From Blastobasis lacticolella (Eukaryota; Arthropoda; Insecta; Lepidoptera; Blastobasidae): a stretch of DNA of 64,000 bases. A program made the position numbers and the translations under genes. Where the stretch lies: contig LR990042.1 of NCBI GenBank assembly GCA_905147135.1, forward strand, positions 8,609,545 to 8,673,544. The letters run 5' to 3'. The notes under the pieces are model-generated. The model had not been told where the DNA came from. It searched no databases and saw nothing but the letters and a program-made list of their open reading frames with translations. Positions 34,520 to 44,290 of this stretch are shown piece after piece (positions within the stretch are counted from its first letter, which is position 1; each line of letters begins with the position of its first letter).

Positions 34520-35637
34520 GAGGAAAGTAACCAAATATGGAATAGGGTCCAAATATGGAATTCCTTTATTTCTTCGAAAATAATAATTTAAATGGCAATA
34601 CAGAACCATATTCTGTTTCATATACTTATATTAGACGTGTATAGGTTCAATCTTGTCAGTAGGGCGAAGGCCGGTGACATGGCATGTGCGTTTTGTTTGG
34701 TTGCTGCTCAGAACATTTTAATAGACGTAAAAACGATGTATTTCTTATTATTTAGAGAGTGATAACGTTCTACTCGCATATTTATGTGGTTGCATATATA
34801 CTAGTTCTTGTATTTCCAGGCTGTTTATTTGTTTCTGTTTTGTAATTATTTTAATATTGGCAATAATTTCTGAGGACATTAAATTCTAAATATGGACAAG
34901 CACTGGGGTCCACTTATGGAATATTCTATATTCGGGTCAAAATCGAAATTGATGGTTTAATGTATACTTTTAATGTGCTTATATTTATTTTTCAGAACGC
35001 TTTCTAACACAAAAAATAAAGAAAAATATCCGATATCCAAAAATGTATTGAATTATAACAGAAAAACTATTATTGTGATTTGCGGTTTTCGTTTTTCGTA
35101 CAAAGCCTTAAGAAAAGCTGTTTTACAAACAGCAAATACTTATTTTTAAGATTTAAGCCAGCTGAATCGATTTGCACCAAATTTTATCTATGTTATATAT
35201 TAGATAGGACGGATAACTCAAGATACGGGGACCACCCGGGGGTCACTATGTCCAATTTCATATGTACCTATTTGAATTTTTTTTTAGTCTTTTTTTTTTG
35301 CAATAGATATAGTCTAACTACTAAACCAATTTAGTAAATGATGAGACTGTTATTAAGTATTACAAAACATTATTTTATCATATTTTTAAGTATTTGTTGT
35401 GGCTTTTTCTTATGGTCCATATTTGGGGTACCTATTCCATATTTGACTACCTTTTTCATTTTTTGATTTAACTAGGTTTTTGATACTCTAAATTGTTAAT
35501 AAAATCATAAGACTATCACTAAGGGTTGCAGTACATTATATCTTCTCATGTAATAAAAAAATTTACTTCGTACTATGAATAGTTTATTTTTTATATTCAA
35601 AAAACAAAATGGTATTCCATATTTGGTTACTTTCCTC
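34520..35637. mobile_element. 1.1-kb non-coding DNA transposon with 25-bp perfect inverted ends and TA flanks
   Basis: Ends 34520-34544 (starting GAGGAAAGTAACCAAATA) and 35613-35637 are exact inverted repeats of 25 bp. TA dinucleotides flank both sides (34518-34519, 35638-35639), as with Tc1/mariner-type target duplication. The interior is AT-rich and has no transposase frame, so it depended on a partner enzyme. CCAAATATGG-type decamers occur four times (34531, 34549, 35417, 35617), two of them in the ends. Further looser copies of the TATGGAAT word lie between. Confidence 0.88.
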
Positions 35638-35754
35638 TATACTCAGTTAAGTAATTAATGTCAGACTAAATATCAAGACACATGTAGGCACAACATACAA
35701 TGGATTATGCTAGCTTGTGTAAATGCTAACAGTACTATTTATTGTAAATATTAT

Positions 35755-35965
35755 TTAGAGATTAGGCACGCACAACAGCCGAGCCGCGACCTACGCCATT
35801 ATTTTCGCCTTACACCCGCCGCAATACTAAATTGCTCGTTTAACAAAATGTGAAATGTGTCATTTTTACATTATTGCAAAGTGCCGACGATGGCACAAGG
35901 CGCAAGGTTAATGCACGTTAAGCGCCTCATTTCGCATCGACACCATTTTGCGTCATTCAGAAATT
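35755..35965. promoter_or_regulatory. repeat-free GC-rich block, possible conserved element
   Basis: Includes CAGCCGAGCCGCGACCTACG, CAAAGTGCCGACGATGGCAC and GTTAAGCGCCTCATTTCGCA beside AT-rich sequence. There are no frame or repeat matches in the window. Confidence 0.25.
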
Positions 35966-36300
35966 ATACGCTATTTTGATAATGCACTAAACCAGTTTGG
36001 TACAGTCTTCCTTGTCTTGAAGGTTTCTTCGGTTTGTTCAAGTACAGTGAAAGGCCACCAACAAGCCATAAACAGCATATCTGTATTTAGAGGGAAGGGT
36101 TATTGGGAGATTTTACGCAAGCAGTCTTTCATCTAGATCTCAGCTAGAGATCTCATTATTTTGTACAAAAAGTGTCAAACAGATAGATAGATAAACACTT
36201 TACTGCTCATAAAATACAACAATATAAATCATTTATTTACAACAATACGGAATACGTATGATATTTGCAATATACCCGTTCTGTTAAAAGATTTACCGAA

Positions 36301-36416
36301 TTAAGTCATCCGCGACGAATACGAATAGTTCAGTGCGTATCCGTCAGAGTCTCCGTTTTCAGGCCGCTGGGCCTGTGACTGGCTCGGTCCGTAATTAAAC
36401 GCTTCATTAATCAGGT
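36301..36416 (+). repeat. left copy of a ~115-bp direct repeat
   Basis: Contains AATAGTTCAGTGCGT, CAGGCCGCTGGGCCTG, GGCTCGGTCCGTAATTAAAC and TTCATTAATCAGG. The copy at 38396-38516 has the same words in the same orientation with several substitutions and indels. The pair brackets the unknown gene-like block. Confidence 0.75.
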
Positions 36417-36784
36417 AATACACTAATAAGTCTGTACTTTCCTTATGGGAAAGGATGCACTACAGGTGGGATGCCTAATGCAGTGCATGCAATGCATGTG
36501 TCAGACACAGACAAACAGTGTAACGTAACACTTTTCCTAAGAACAGTGCCAGGTTCAATTGATAAAGAAAACTAAAAGATTCAGGGTAATGGGTTACAAT
36601 ATTTCAGTCCAGAAAACTAGCTACTACAAATGAATTTATAAAGCACAAACGTTCCAAAAAGAGTCTACTCCACATAACCTTAGTCCAGGCAGGAGGAATT
36701 TCACTTGGATAACGTTAAAGCAAGCCGAAAAGTACTGTTTGCAAACTGACTAAGCGACTATGTCAGCTTGAGATTTTCAGAGAG

Positions 36785-36880
36785 GAAGATTGATGCAACA
36801 ATGTGCATTTTTTAGTTTGAGACTTCAGAGATTAAATTTTATGCAACATTTGTGCATTTTTTAGTTTGAGACCGATCACT
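36785..36880 (+). repeat. short tandem duplication
   Basis: Two units share TGTGCATTTTTTAGTTTGAG, each preceded by an ATGCAACA motif. The period is about 55 bp. Confidence 0.8.
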
Positions 36881-36894
36881 TATATTAATTTTTC

Positions 36895-37212
36895 ATGGAG
36901 AAACTAGTATCATTTGGTTACAATATAGATTCACCTTCAAGTTCAAAGGCTGGGAAAACTCTGCCAAAATCCCTCCCTGCATTCTCTATTGAAGGCTCGG
37001 GTCTCCGCTTAAACACGTTCGAGAACATTCGAGAACGATTTGGCACAAAAGAAGATAAAGTCGTAATAGTAGTCATAGTCAACCAGCCAGTTCCCGAAAT
37101 GGACGATATTAATTTTCGGACGGTCTCGTGTTTGACAGCCAAGGATATAATTCATCCAGACATGATGAAGAATTGGATACAGCAGTTATCTAAAATAAGA
37201 GGAGCACAATAA
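36895..37212 (+). CDS. unrecognised 105-codon ORF
   Basis: An ATG-started frame (MEKLVSFGYNIDSP...) closed by TAA. I do not recognise the product. It is hydrophilic with a buried-looking strand-like run (DKVVIVVIVNQPV) followed by a charged, probably helical end (DMMKNWIQQLSKIRG). It has no signal peptide, cysteines are rare, and there is no membrane segment. A stop lies just upstream in frame, so the ATG is the natural start unless an acceptor inside it is used. The stop codon overlaps an AATAAA hexamer (37209-37214). No good donor occurs inside it, so it is either intronless or a retro-copied relic. Spliceable exons lie just downstream. Confidence 0.4.
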   Translation: MEKLVSFGYNIDSPSSSKAGKTLPKSLPAFSIEGSGLRLNTFENIRERFGTKEDKVVIVVIVNQPVPEMDDINFRTVSCLTAKDIIHPDMMKNWIQQLSKIRGAQ

Positions 37213-37309
37213 AGATTAAAATCTCCTTCGACTATTTAATCGTTAAAAGTGACAAGAATAGAAAAACAAAAGGGTTAAGATGGAAACTTGAATGTGTGAT
37301 TTTTTGTAG

Positions 37310-37938
37310 AAATAACTATAAAGTTTAAAATATACGGCCCCCAATTGAAAGGAAAAAAGTACAACTTGGCATTGGGGCCTGTCCGGATCCATATTAATAA
37401 GAAAACAAGAAGTTACAAAGGTAAGAATCCAGACACACACACCAATACCCCTGTTTTTATCCAGAAACCATCATTACTTTCACCAATTGGCTATTTAGAA
37501 AAAGAGAAATCATTTCCCGAAATTCTATTTGAATCAAAACATTAGTAGAACGTAGTTATAATGTAGTCTGATTTTACAGGATTAACTTATTTTCTAGGGA
37601 AGAATGATGAGCCATCAGAGCCTGAAGGGCCAAATCCAAAGATACCCATAAAAACGATTATTATACGTATAAAAATTAAATATAAAAGTGTCAAAGTGCT
37701 GAACAATTGTTTGAACAGGAGTCTCAATAACCGTAAGTAATAACACAAGTCAGGGCAAGAGCCTACATAAAACGAAATTATATTTGAATCAAAACATTAG
37801 TAGAACGTAGTTACAACGTAGTCTGATTTTACAGAATTAACTTATTTTCCAGTTAAGAATGATGAGCAATCAAAGCCTGAAGGGCCAAATCCAAAGATCA
37901 TACGACGACACGTACGACGACGACGACTATACATATAA
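37310..37938 (+). CDS. candidate three-exon unknown gene segment
   Basis: Exon A 37310-37420 follows a TTTTTTGTAG acceptor and ends at an AAAG|GTAAGA donor. It encodes 36 codons (ITIKFKIYGPQLKGKKYNLA...). Exon B 37598-37732 follows TTTTCTAG and ends at AACC|GTAAGT, encoding 44 codons (KNDEPSEPEGPNPKI...). Exon C 37853-37938 follows TTTTCCAG and encodes 27 codons and a TAA (KNDEQSKPEGPNPKI...). All joins are phase 1 and stay open. Exon C is the duplicated partner of exon B. Its donor survives but its frame is lost in an ACG-rich insertion. I know no family with this sequence. It may be a decayed or lineage-specific gene. Confidence 0.35.
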
Positions 37939-38032
37939 AAATTGAAAATAAAAGTGTCAACGTGCTAAACAATTGTTTGAACAGGAGTCCTAATAACCGT
38001 AAGTAATAACATAAGTCAGGGCAAGACCCTAC
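37518..38032 (+). repeat. 255-bp tandem duplication containing an exon-like unit
   Basis: Unit 1 (about 37518-37772) and unit 2 (about 37773-38032) share TTTGAATCAAAACATTAGTA, GAAGGGCCAAATCCAAAGAT, CAATTGTTTGAACAGGAGTC and AACCGTAAGTAATAAC at a fixed offset of 255 bp before small indels. Each unit carries its own acceptor, exon and donor. Confidence 0.88.
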
Positions 38033-38139
38033 AACAGACGGTGAACAAAATGATCCTGTATAGGTTTTAACTATCAGTTCGGAAGACTAAAGAGTGGCTA
38101 TTTCAGGTGGTAGGACTCTGTTAAGTCTGAGTGCTGCCA

Positions 38140-38395
38140 AGCACCAGTGCTTTCATTTTTGTGTTCCGATTTGAAGGATAAGGTAGCCAGCGAAATTACA
38201 GGCATAACACTTTTCATCTTAGTCTTAACAGTGACAACGCACTTGCGGTTCTTTATTTTTTGTTATCTTCAACCTAAATGTAGGAATTGTAGATGTTATG
38301 GGCGACAGTTACCACTTACCATCCGGTTGGCTGTCTGCTCGTTTGTCACAGAGTCGCAAAAAAAAAATTATTCCGGCAATAATCAGTTACATCCA
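38140..38395 (+). repeat. dispersed repeat E (GATAAGGTAGCCAGCGAAAT family)
   Basis: Matches the - strand copy at 50265-50480. Common words are AAGGTAGCCAGCGAAATTAC, ACAACGCACTTGCGGTTC or its variant, CAACCTAAATGTA, ATGGGCGACAGTTACCACTT and CTGCTCGTTTGTCAC. The fragment at 39665-39745 has the end only. Confidence 0.8.
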
Positions 38396-38516
38396 ACGAT
38401 TGCCCGAATTAACTGATACGCGTACGAGTAGTTCAGTGCGTGTAATGACCAGGTCTCGGTTCCCAGGCCGCTGGGCTCTCAGCCTCGGCCCGTAATGGGG
38501 CGCTCCATTAATCAGG
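38396..38516 (+). repeat. right copy of a ~115-bp direct repeat
   Basis: Partner of 36301-36416. It contains GAGTAGTTCAGTGCGTGTAA, CCAGGCCGCTGGGCTC, CCTCGGCCCGTAAT and CCATTAATCAGGC. It directly follows repeat E. Confidence 0.75.
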
Positions 38517-39664
38517 CGATGCCCGTGAAATCGGTTCGCCGTTTGCGCATCGGAACATGCGCGCACGCAAGGCTCGCCGCTCTACTTGCGGCGAAGCTGC
38601 GTTCACAGTAACCCTACTATTTTTTACGCTTTTATTTAACATGCACGGTTCAATTTAAGTTGTCCGTCAAAATTTGCAAACCATTTTTGGATTATTTGTT
38701 ATTATCCGATTGAGCTGAAATTTGGTATACCTATGTAACTTGGATGGCAATGCATTTATATGGTAGCATAGAGCTGGTCTGATGACGGAGTCGGAACGTA
38801 GGAACTAATGAATGCATTAAGATAACCCCATCGTGGTTGGGCTCATTGGAATGGACTCTATGAGCGGGTACAATACCGCGCAATAAAAGCCAGTTATGTC
38901 CTTTTTTTTCTTTAGAGAACTTATTATTCTTCGGCGCGCAGCTCGGATGTCAGCAATCAACTACCCCGCGGTCCATTTACTTTCCGAGTAATGTATGTAA
39001 ATTAAAATTTATAACTAAACACGTTAATAAATTTTTAGTTTATTTTAATAGGTAGATATTATTTGGATATCTATTTCACTAAAGGCGTTATGATTGAGAC
39101 AAGATTTATTTTATTTGATAAATTATTTATACATGCAAACTATAGGTATGTATTCACTATTATATCATGCTGCAAAAATAATTTCATTTACGCATTTTTT
39201 ATTAAAATATTATTATTTTTACACCCTTGTGAACACCGCTTTATATATAAATAAGAGTCAAAGTGAAGGATGTTACTGACAAGTTATTATTATTGTTATC
39301 ATTATTAATTACCCGTAAGTACAATGATTTTGCTCCAGTATGTAATTTACAAATTGTATGGCCGAGTTTGAGATGATGTATGAATGCAAGCACTAATAGA
39401 GGCCAACAAAATAAAGACTGTAATGTGAATGGACGCAGTATGTAGACATTAACAATCGTGTATGATTATAGCGTGCCGTGATCGAAGCTAAACAATCGGC
39501 AGCTATTGCGGCAAAAGTATTCAATTTAATTACACAGCCACTCATTTACTGACAATAGAGACATATTTCAATGCTATAGTATAGGCACATAACTTTAAGA
39601 ACCTATATGGACATAAATCTATATGTGAGCATTTTTTTATACAAAGTACATTATATATTGATTG
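38517..39664. other. intergenic sequence
   Basis: A short CpG-rich stretch (38530-38600, CATGCGCGCACGCAAGG) is followed by AT-rich sequence. No gene is recognised. Confidence 0.4.
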
Positions 39665-39745
39665 TTATGCGCGATAGTTACCATTTACCATTCGGTGGGC
39701 TATCTGCTCGTTTGTCACCGAATAGCATAAAATCATTTTAAAAAT
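39665..39745 (+). repeat. dispersed repeat E fragment
   Basis: TGCGCGATAGTTACCATTTACC, GGTGGGCTATCTGCTCGTTT and GTCACCGAATAGCATAAAAT match the 3' end of repeat E. Confidence 0.65.
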
Positions 39746-39884
39746 TACAAATTACAAGTCTATAATTAAGTAAGCATCAAATACATGTTACACTCTTTGA
39801 CAATATTATTATGGTGAAAAATTACATTATTTTTCTTCCCATTTATGGGAGGACACCCCTCGGCAGAGAAACAAATAGGCGAGG

Positions 39885-39911
39885 GTCAGAGCAAGAGAGA
39901 GAGAGAGAAGA
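39885..39911. repeat. GA-rich microsatellite
   Basis: A short AGAGCAAGAGAGAGAGAGAG run. Confidence 0.8.
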
Positions 39912-40179
39912 ATCGGCGGAAATCCCTCGCGTTATCCAACAAGACCTCTCGCTGGACCCTCGCTATCATTGGTCCGACACGCAATCTCATCCTCTTAAGA
40001 TGGCCGTGAAGGAAGTTGAGACGAGGCTCGGAAAGACTGCTACGATTTGAGCCAACCTTAGCTGGAAAGACTCTAGTAAGTAGATGAGTTCAGTGAAACA
40101 CCGATAGATATGGAGTTATTTTCGGTAGGTTTTTGGTTTGGTCCAACTTTTGACATCTGCCGTCAACCGGCTCTGAAAG

Positions 40180-40335
40180 GTCATCATCATAATCTCGGCG
40201 TCATATCCCGGTTACGCTCCCGCGCGGCACGTGAGGGGCCAGGGTCCGTCTTCCTGCTCTTCCCGGCCCACTTCGCTCGGTCTTCGGCATCCTTAGTGGT
40301 GAGCTTGTTGGCACGCGTGTCCCTACCGGCCCTGA
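40180..40335 (-). mobile_element. LINE 3' tail fragment (GKRPRGR family)
   Basis: The - strand frame reads LTTKDAEDRAKWAGKSRK, then a terminal segment (the + strand shows CATCATCATAATCTCGGCG). It keeps the DAEDRAKW signature of the family and is 5'-truncated. Confidence 0.75.
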
Positions 40336-41504
40336 AAGGTAATTGATTAAATATGGAAACCAACTAATTACGCTTTATTGATAAAACGAATTGTATTTGT
40401 ACTATTCAAAAGCAGCTATCAAGTTCGGGAATCTCGAATTACGCCTCCACGAGTCACAGTCAGTTCTAAAATGAATGGATCATTAAATAGGTAAGGCTAT
40501 GCCGATGGAATAGCAAGGCCCTTCGCTGAGTCATCAGTAATTAGGAATCAATAAAGAATCGCCTACTCAACAAGTATTCCTACTAAAAAGCCGCCTATTC
40601 CGCCTATTGTACCATGATGCATAGAGCTAAGGAATTTCTATTATTCTGACAGTATTCTGATAAATTCAAACACTGATTAATGTTACTGCAACACAGGATT
40701 ACCACATTACATTTCAAAGAGTTGCCTATAAATTCCTCGATGGCTTTTAGATAGTCACAATTACTGTAAGCCTATAGAGATTATCTTCCACTGACATTTA
40801 TATTATTTAACTATTATTTAAGCAAAGAACGCTAATAAATAAAATAGATATATTTATGGTATTTTGTATTCCCTTTGTTCTCTGTTTGTTAATGTTAATC
40901 ACTCAGTATGACTTACGTACATGTGTTGAAATTTGACTACTGTCTAAGCTACTGAAAAGTTTCCTCAGTTCGGCCGTGTGCCAACTAATGAACATGTAGA
41001 GTAGAGGTATATGTTTCTGTTGATGTTCAGCCGTAGGTATTCCCTTTTGTTTCTACAATTGCGATCTACCCGCAAAAAAATCTGATATCCTACCCTCCAA
41101 CCTTGAATGGTACTCAAGTCCAGCAGAAGACTGTAATACGACCTCATTTAGTACACGCGGGTATGAGAGAACCTGGCCTGTGACCACAAACAAGTGGATT
41201 ATGACACCGGAAGCAATGAGAGTGAACCACAAACCGACATTATGACCTGAGCGAGATATGTATCTCGCGAGGCGGCAATTGCATCATTACCTATGTCATT
41301 ATGCCTTTCAACGAGTGATAATTGGAAGGCGCAGGTGAGGAGTTATTTTGCACGGAGATTAAGTAAACGCCTGCATTTCTGGGCTGTGATGAAATCCACA
41401 TAACACCGGTTTAGCAAGACGTTGTATGGATAAATGTCTTTTGCACTAGCCGCCTTACTAGTAAACATTTACGCAATGTGATCACAACTTTTTATGTCTA
41501 AGGA
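40336..41504. other. AT-rich intergenic sequence
   Basis: No gene or repeat recognised. Confidence 0.4.
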
Positions 41505-41605
41505 GGCACACGCCCAGACTGTCTACCTGATGGAAAGTGATAGCCATCGTTCAGAACATCTGCAACCTAAGGGGAACACTTGCGGTACCGGCACTGAAAT
41601 GTAAA
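41505..41605. repeat. dispersed repeat (TGATGGAAAGTG family)
   Basis: ACACGCCCAGACTGTCTACC, CTGATGGAAAGTGATAGCCA and GGTACCGGCACTGA parallel the copies at 9655 and 51555. Confidence 0.6.
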
Positions 41606-42234
41606 TAAATTATTAGTGTTTCTTTAGGTGACCGTACTTTGAGGTACCTCTAGACATGTGACCGTATTCAATTGTTTACCACCTTATTGCTCATTTAGAA
41701 ATGTGTTAAGTATTGATGTGAAACTTTAAGCAATGTAAAATTTACTGCCATTACTGATGTAACATCGAGTATGGTGCGCAGGAGTCGCGCAATCATGGAG
41801 GCCCTTACTATTGGATTTCGCAGAAAAATATTATGCGGCTTGATAAATTAGTTTTATGTTCACCATGTTATTTTCGTACACACGTACTACCTGATGCTAG
41901 GTCATAGTAAGTCGACACCGCGGAAATTGCGCATTTACTGGTCTGGTCTCACCTGAACCAAAAAAGGATTGATGAGCTTGTCCAGGTCACAAATAAAAAC
42001 GAGAACTTTTAGGAGTTTACGAATCTATGGATAGGTATATCCGGACGAAGAACAAATAAATATAGTATATTGTAGCGTACGATACCACTGAAATATTACT
42101 GAAATATATGTACTATAATTAATTATCCATGTCCAAATAATATTTCATAAGACAAATATTTTTCGTAAAATAAATTAAGTACTAATCAACTGAAATCATC
42201 GAAATCATCATTATAAAGTATTGTAGATAGGAAC

Positions 42235-42800
42235 GTAATCTTTTTTTTTATGTTATCCGGCAGTCAAACACCAGGGAAGTCACCAATGCGTTGCCCGCCT
42301 CTGAAGATACCTCTAATATACCTCTTGAACGAGGGATCATCATGGGAATGTCTTAGTCCAAGGGAAACACTGTATGTAGCTGGGAGCTCATTCCACATCC
42401 GAATTGTACAAGCGAGAAACGTTCTTTCAAACCTTCGCGTGGTGACCAACAGAGGGTCTACGTAGTGGGGATGAGTACCTAGCCCAAAGCGGGTGGTGCG
42501 ATGGCGGAATTGTGCATTAGGCACCAGATCGAAAAGTTCCTCGGAACACTCCTCATTGTACAGCCGATAGAACCCACACAGGGAGCCAAAGTCCCTTCGG
42601 TTAGCCAGTGGTTCTAACTTGCTTGTTTGTATGGGATCGTCGACAATTCGTACGGCGCGTCTCTGTACGGAGTCCAGAGGATTAAGCAGGTCGGCAGTTT
42701 CGCCGGCCCAAAGATGGGAACAATACTCAATATGAGGCCGCATCTGTGCATTGTACAGGAACAGGCGTTGCCCTGGGGTGAAGTATCGCCTGGACCGGTT
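42235..42800 (-). mobile_element. CR1/Jockey-like LINE, 3' end with poly(A), long open frame
   Basis: The - strand frame contains VLNRSRRYFTPGQRLFLYNA, RPHIEYCSHLWAG, LDSVQRRAVRIVDDP and ECSEELFDLV. It closes with SFKRYIRGIFRGGQRIGDF. These are the C-terminal reverse-transcriptase (thumb) motifs of CR1/Jockey-like LINEs. The frame is open for 159 codons from an internal ATG. Upstream, a TGA (42800 region) replaces the glycine of the usual KLGVLN. The T-run at 42241-42249 on the + strand is the element's poly(A) end. Confidence 0.9.
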
Positions 42801-43699
42801 AAGTACTCAAAGCTTTCTCGAAGTAAGTTTGGCCTTACCTTCTAGGTACTTAGTAGGGGCTTAGTGGGCGTAGGTCAAATTAGGTATGTAGAGAGGTCAA
42901 TTTTATTTTATTGTGTTTAAGATGCGTAAGAGCCACTAAATGTATCGTTCGTGGCTCGACCAACCAGTAAAAAAGAAAAAGATAAATTAAATATTCTGAG
43001 AGAGATAAAATAGATGCATTCTTATCTTATTTAGGTATTATTCTTATATTCTTATTTTATTTCGATATACTAAGTAATTAATTCTAAAGCTACCTAAACT
43101 ACCTAAATTGACACAAATATCGGGTATAACACCTAGGTTTGGATTTTTTATTGTTTTATACAAACCTAAAAATTTTGTCATTTTTAGTTAATAACCACGA
43201 AACCTTACCCACTCGAATGTTTGACATATCATACATTATTTTATGTACTTCTCTCATAAGTCATACAATAAATTATAAATACACAACTAAAGTTGTAAAC
43301 AGACACTGATCTGAACGGAGAGCACGTTCAAGAACATCATTACCGCCCAGTACGATATAAAGCTATCAAATTGCTTTGTGTTTGTTTTCTGTACACAATG
43401 CAGGGCCCGACCTTGAACCAAATGCTGTTCACGGTGGGTGACCGAGATGGAGCGGTGAGCGACGCGGGCGCAGGTGCTGACCGGCTTTTGTGAAATGTAT
43501 TACCTGTATCGTACGTGGATGGATCATCATTACTAAAAGTGACCCTGGTCCAGTGGTAGTATGGTTGCGAGACTAGGTGGGTGAATGTTTTGAATTTTGA
43601 GGCGGATACCGTTGGCGAAGCGAAAGTGACCAAGGTCTTCCGCTGGAGACCCCGAGGCTGGTTGGACAGTCTCGGGAGTCATTGTACCCCATATATTAT
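42801..43699. other. AT-rich intergenic sequence
   Basis: No gene recognised. About 43400-43490 is GC-rich (GGTGGGTGACCGAGATGGAG) and of unknown nature. Confidence 0.4.
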
Positions 43700-43795
43700 T
43701 ATGGATAAACATCATCATCATCTCAGCCGCATTCCGCCTACTGGTTTTTGCCTCTTACATCCATCGGCTCCCTATGACCTTTACAACAATGTGGA
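43700..43795 (-). mobile_element. RTE-like LINE 3' end fragment
   Basis: The + strand CATCATCATCATCTCAGCCG, TACTGGTTTTTGCCTC and CATCGGCTCCCTATGACCTT is the antisense end of the RTE-like family (compare 20611-20860). Confidence 0.55.
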
Positions 43796-43969
43796 TGGAC
43801 AGGAAGTGGATAGAACATTTGAAAATATAAAACTTTGCATATTTGAATAAATAACAATTCTACTTATCCTACCTAGTCTGTGAAATGCAAAAGTTTTAAG
43901 GAGTTTTGACTCCTTCATTAGCTTAGCATTAGCTTATGCCCTAGAAACACTCCCTAAATCCAATGCGGT

Positions 43970-44039
43970 TTCCGCGGGATCACAGTACCTATAACCGAAT
44001 TATACGCGAGCGAAATCACGAGCAGAACTAGTTGTCTAT
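43970..44039 (+). repeat. retroelement-type 3' end fragment
   Basis: TACGCGAGCGAAATCACGAG and AGCAGAACTAGTTGT resemble a widely dispersed lepidopteran repeat end. The complement-type words occur at about 58165-58200. It abuts the SINE A tail. Confidence 0.4.
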
Positions 44040-44290
44040 AAATAAATAAATAAATAATCGTGGACAAATTCACACAGCGCAATCTAGCCCCAAAGTAAGC
44101 AAAGCTTGTGTTATGGGTGCTAGATAACTGATAAACTACTTATGTACTTTTTTTTTAAATACATACTAATTATACATAGAACACCCAGACCCGTAACAGA
44201 AATTAAAATTCATCATTTCAATTTCTACCGAACCCGGGACGTCTTGCGTGGCAGACGTTGACGTTGAGATGTTGACCACTGAACCACTAT
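44040..44290 (-). mobile_element. SINE A with tRNA-Gly-like head
   Basis: The complement shows head words GTGGTCAACATC and CGTCTGCCACGCAAGACG, a damaged B box, the body GATGAATTTTAATTTCTGTT and TAGATTGCGCTGTGTGAATT, and a (TTTA)n tail, which forms the + strand AATAAATAAATAAAT at 44041. Confidence 0.85.

Noticed and set aside
37021..37310. Splicing the 105-codon ORF directly to exon A
   Set aside because: No acceptable phase-1 GT donor is found near the end of the ORF, so they are described separately.
42264..42743. 159-codon frame as a host gene
   Set aside because: Its motifs (RPHIEYCSHLWAG, RRAVRIVDDP) are those of LINE reverse transcriptases.
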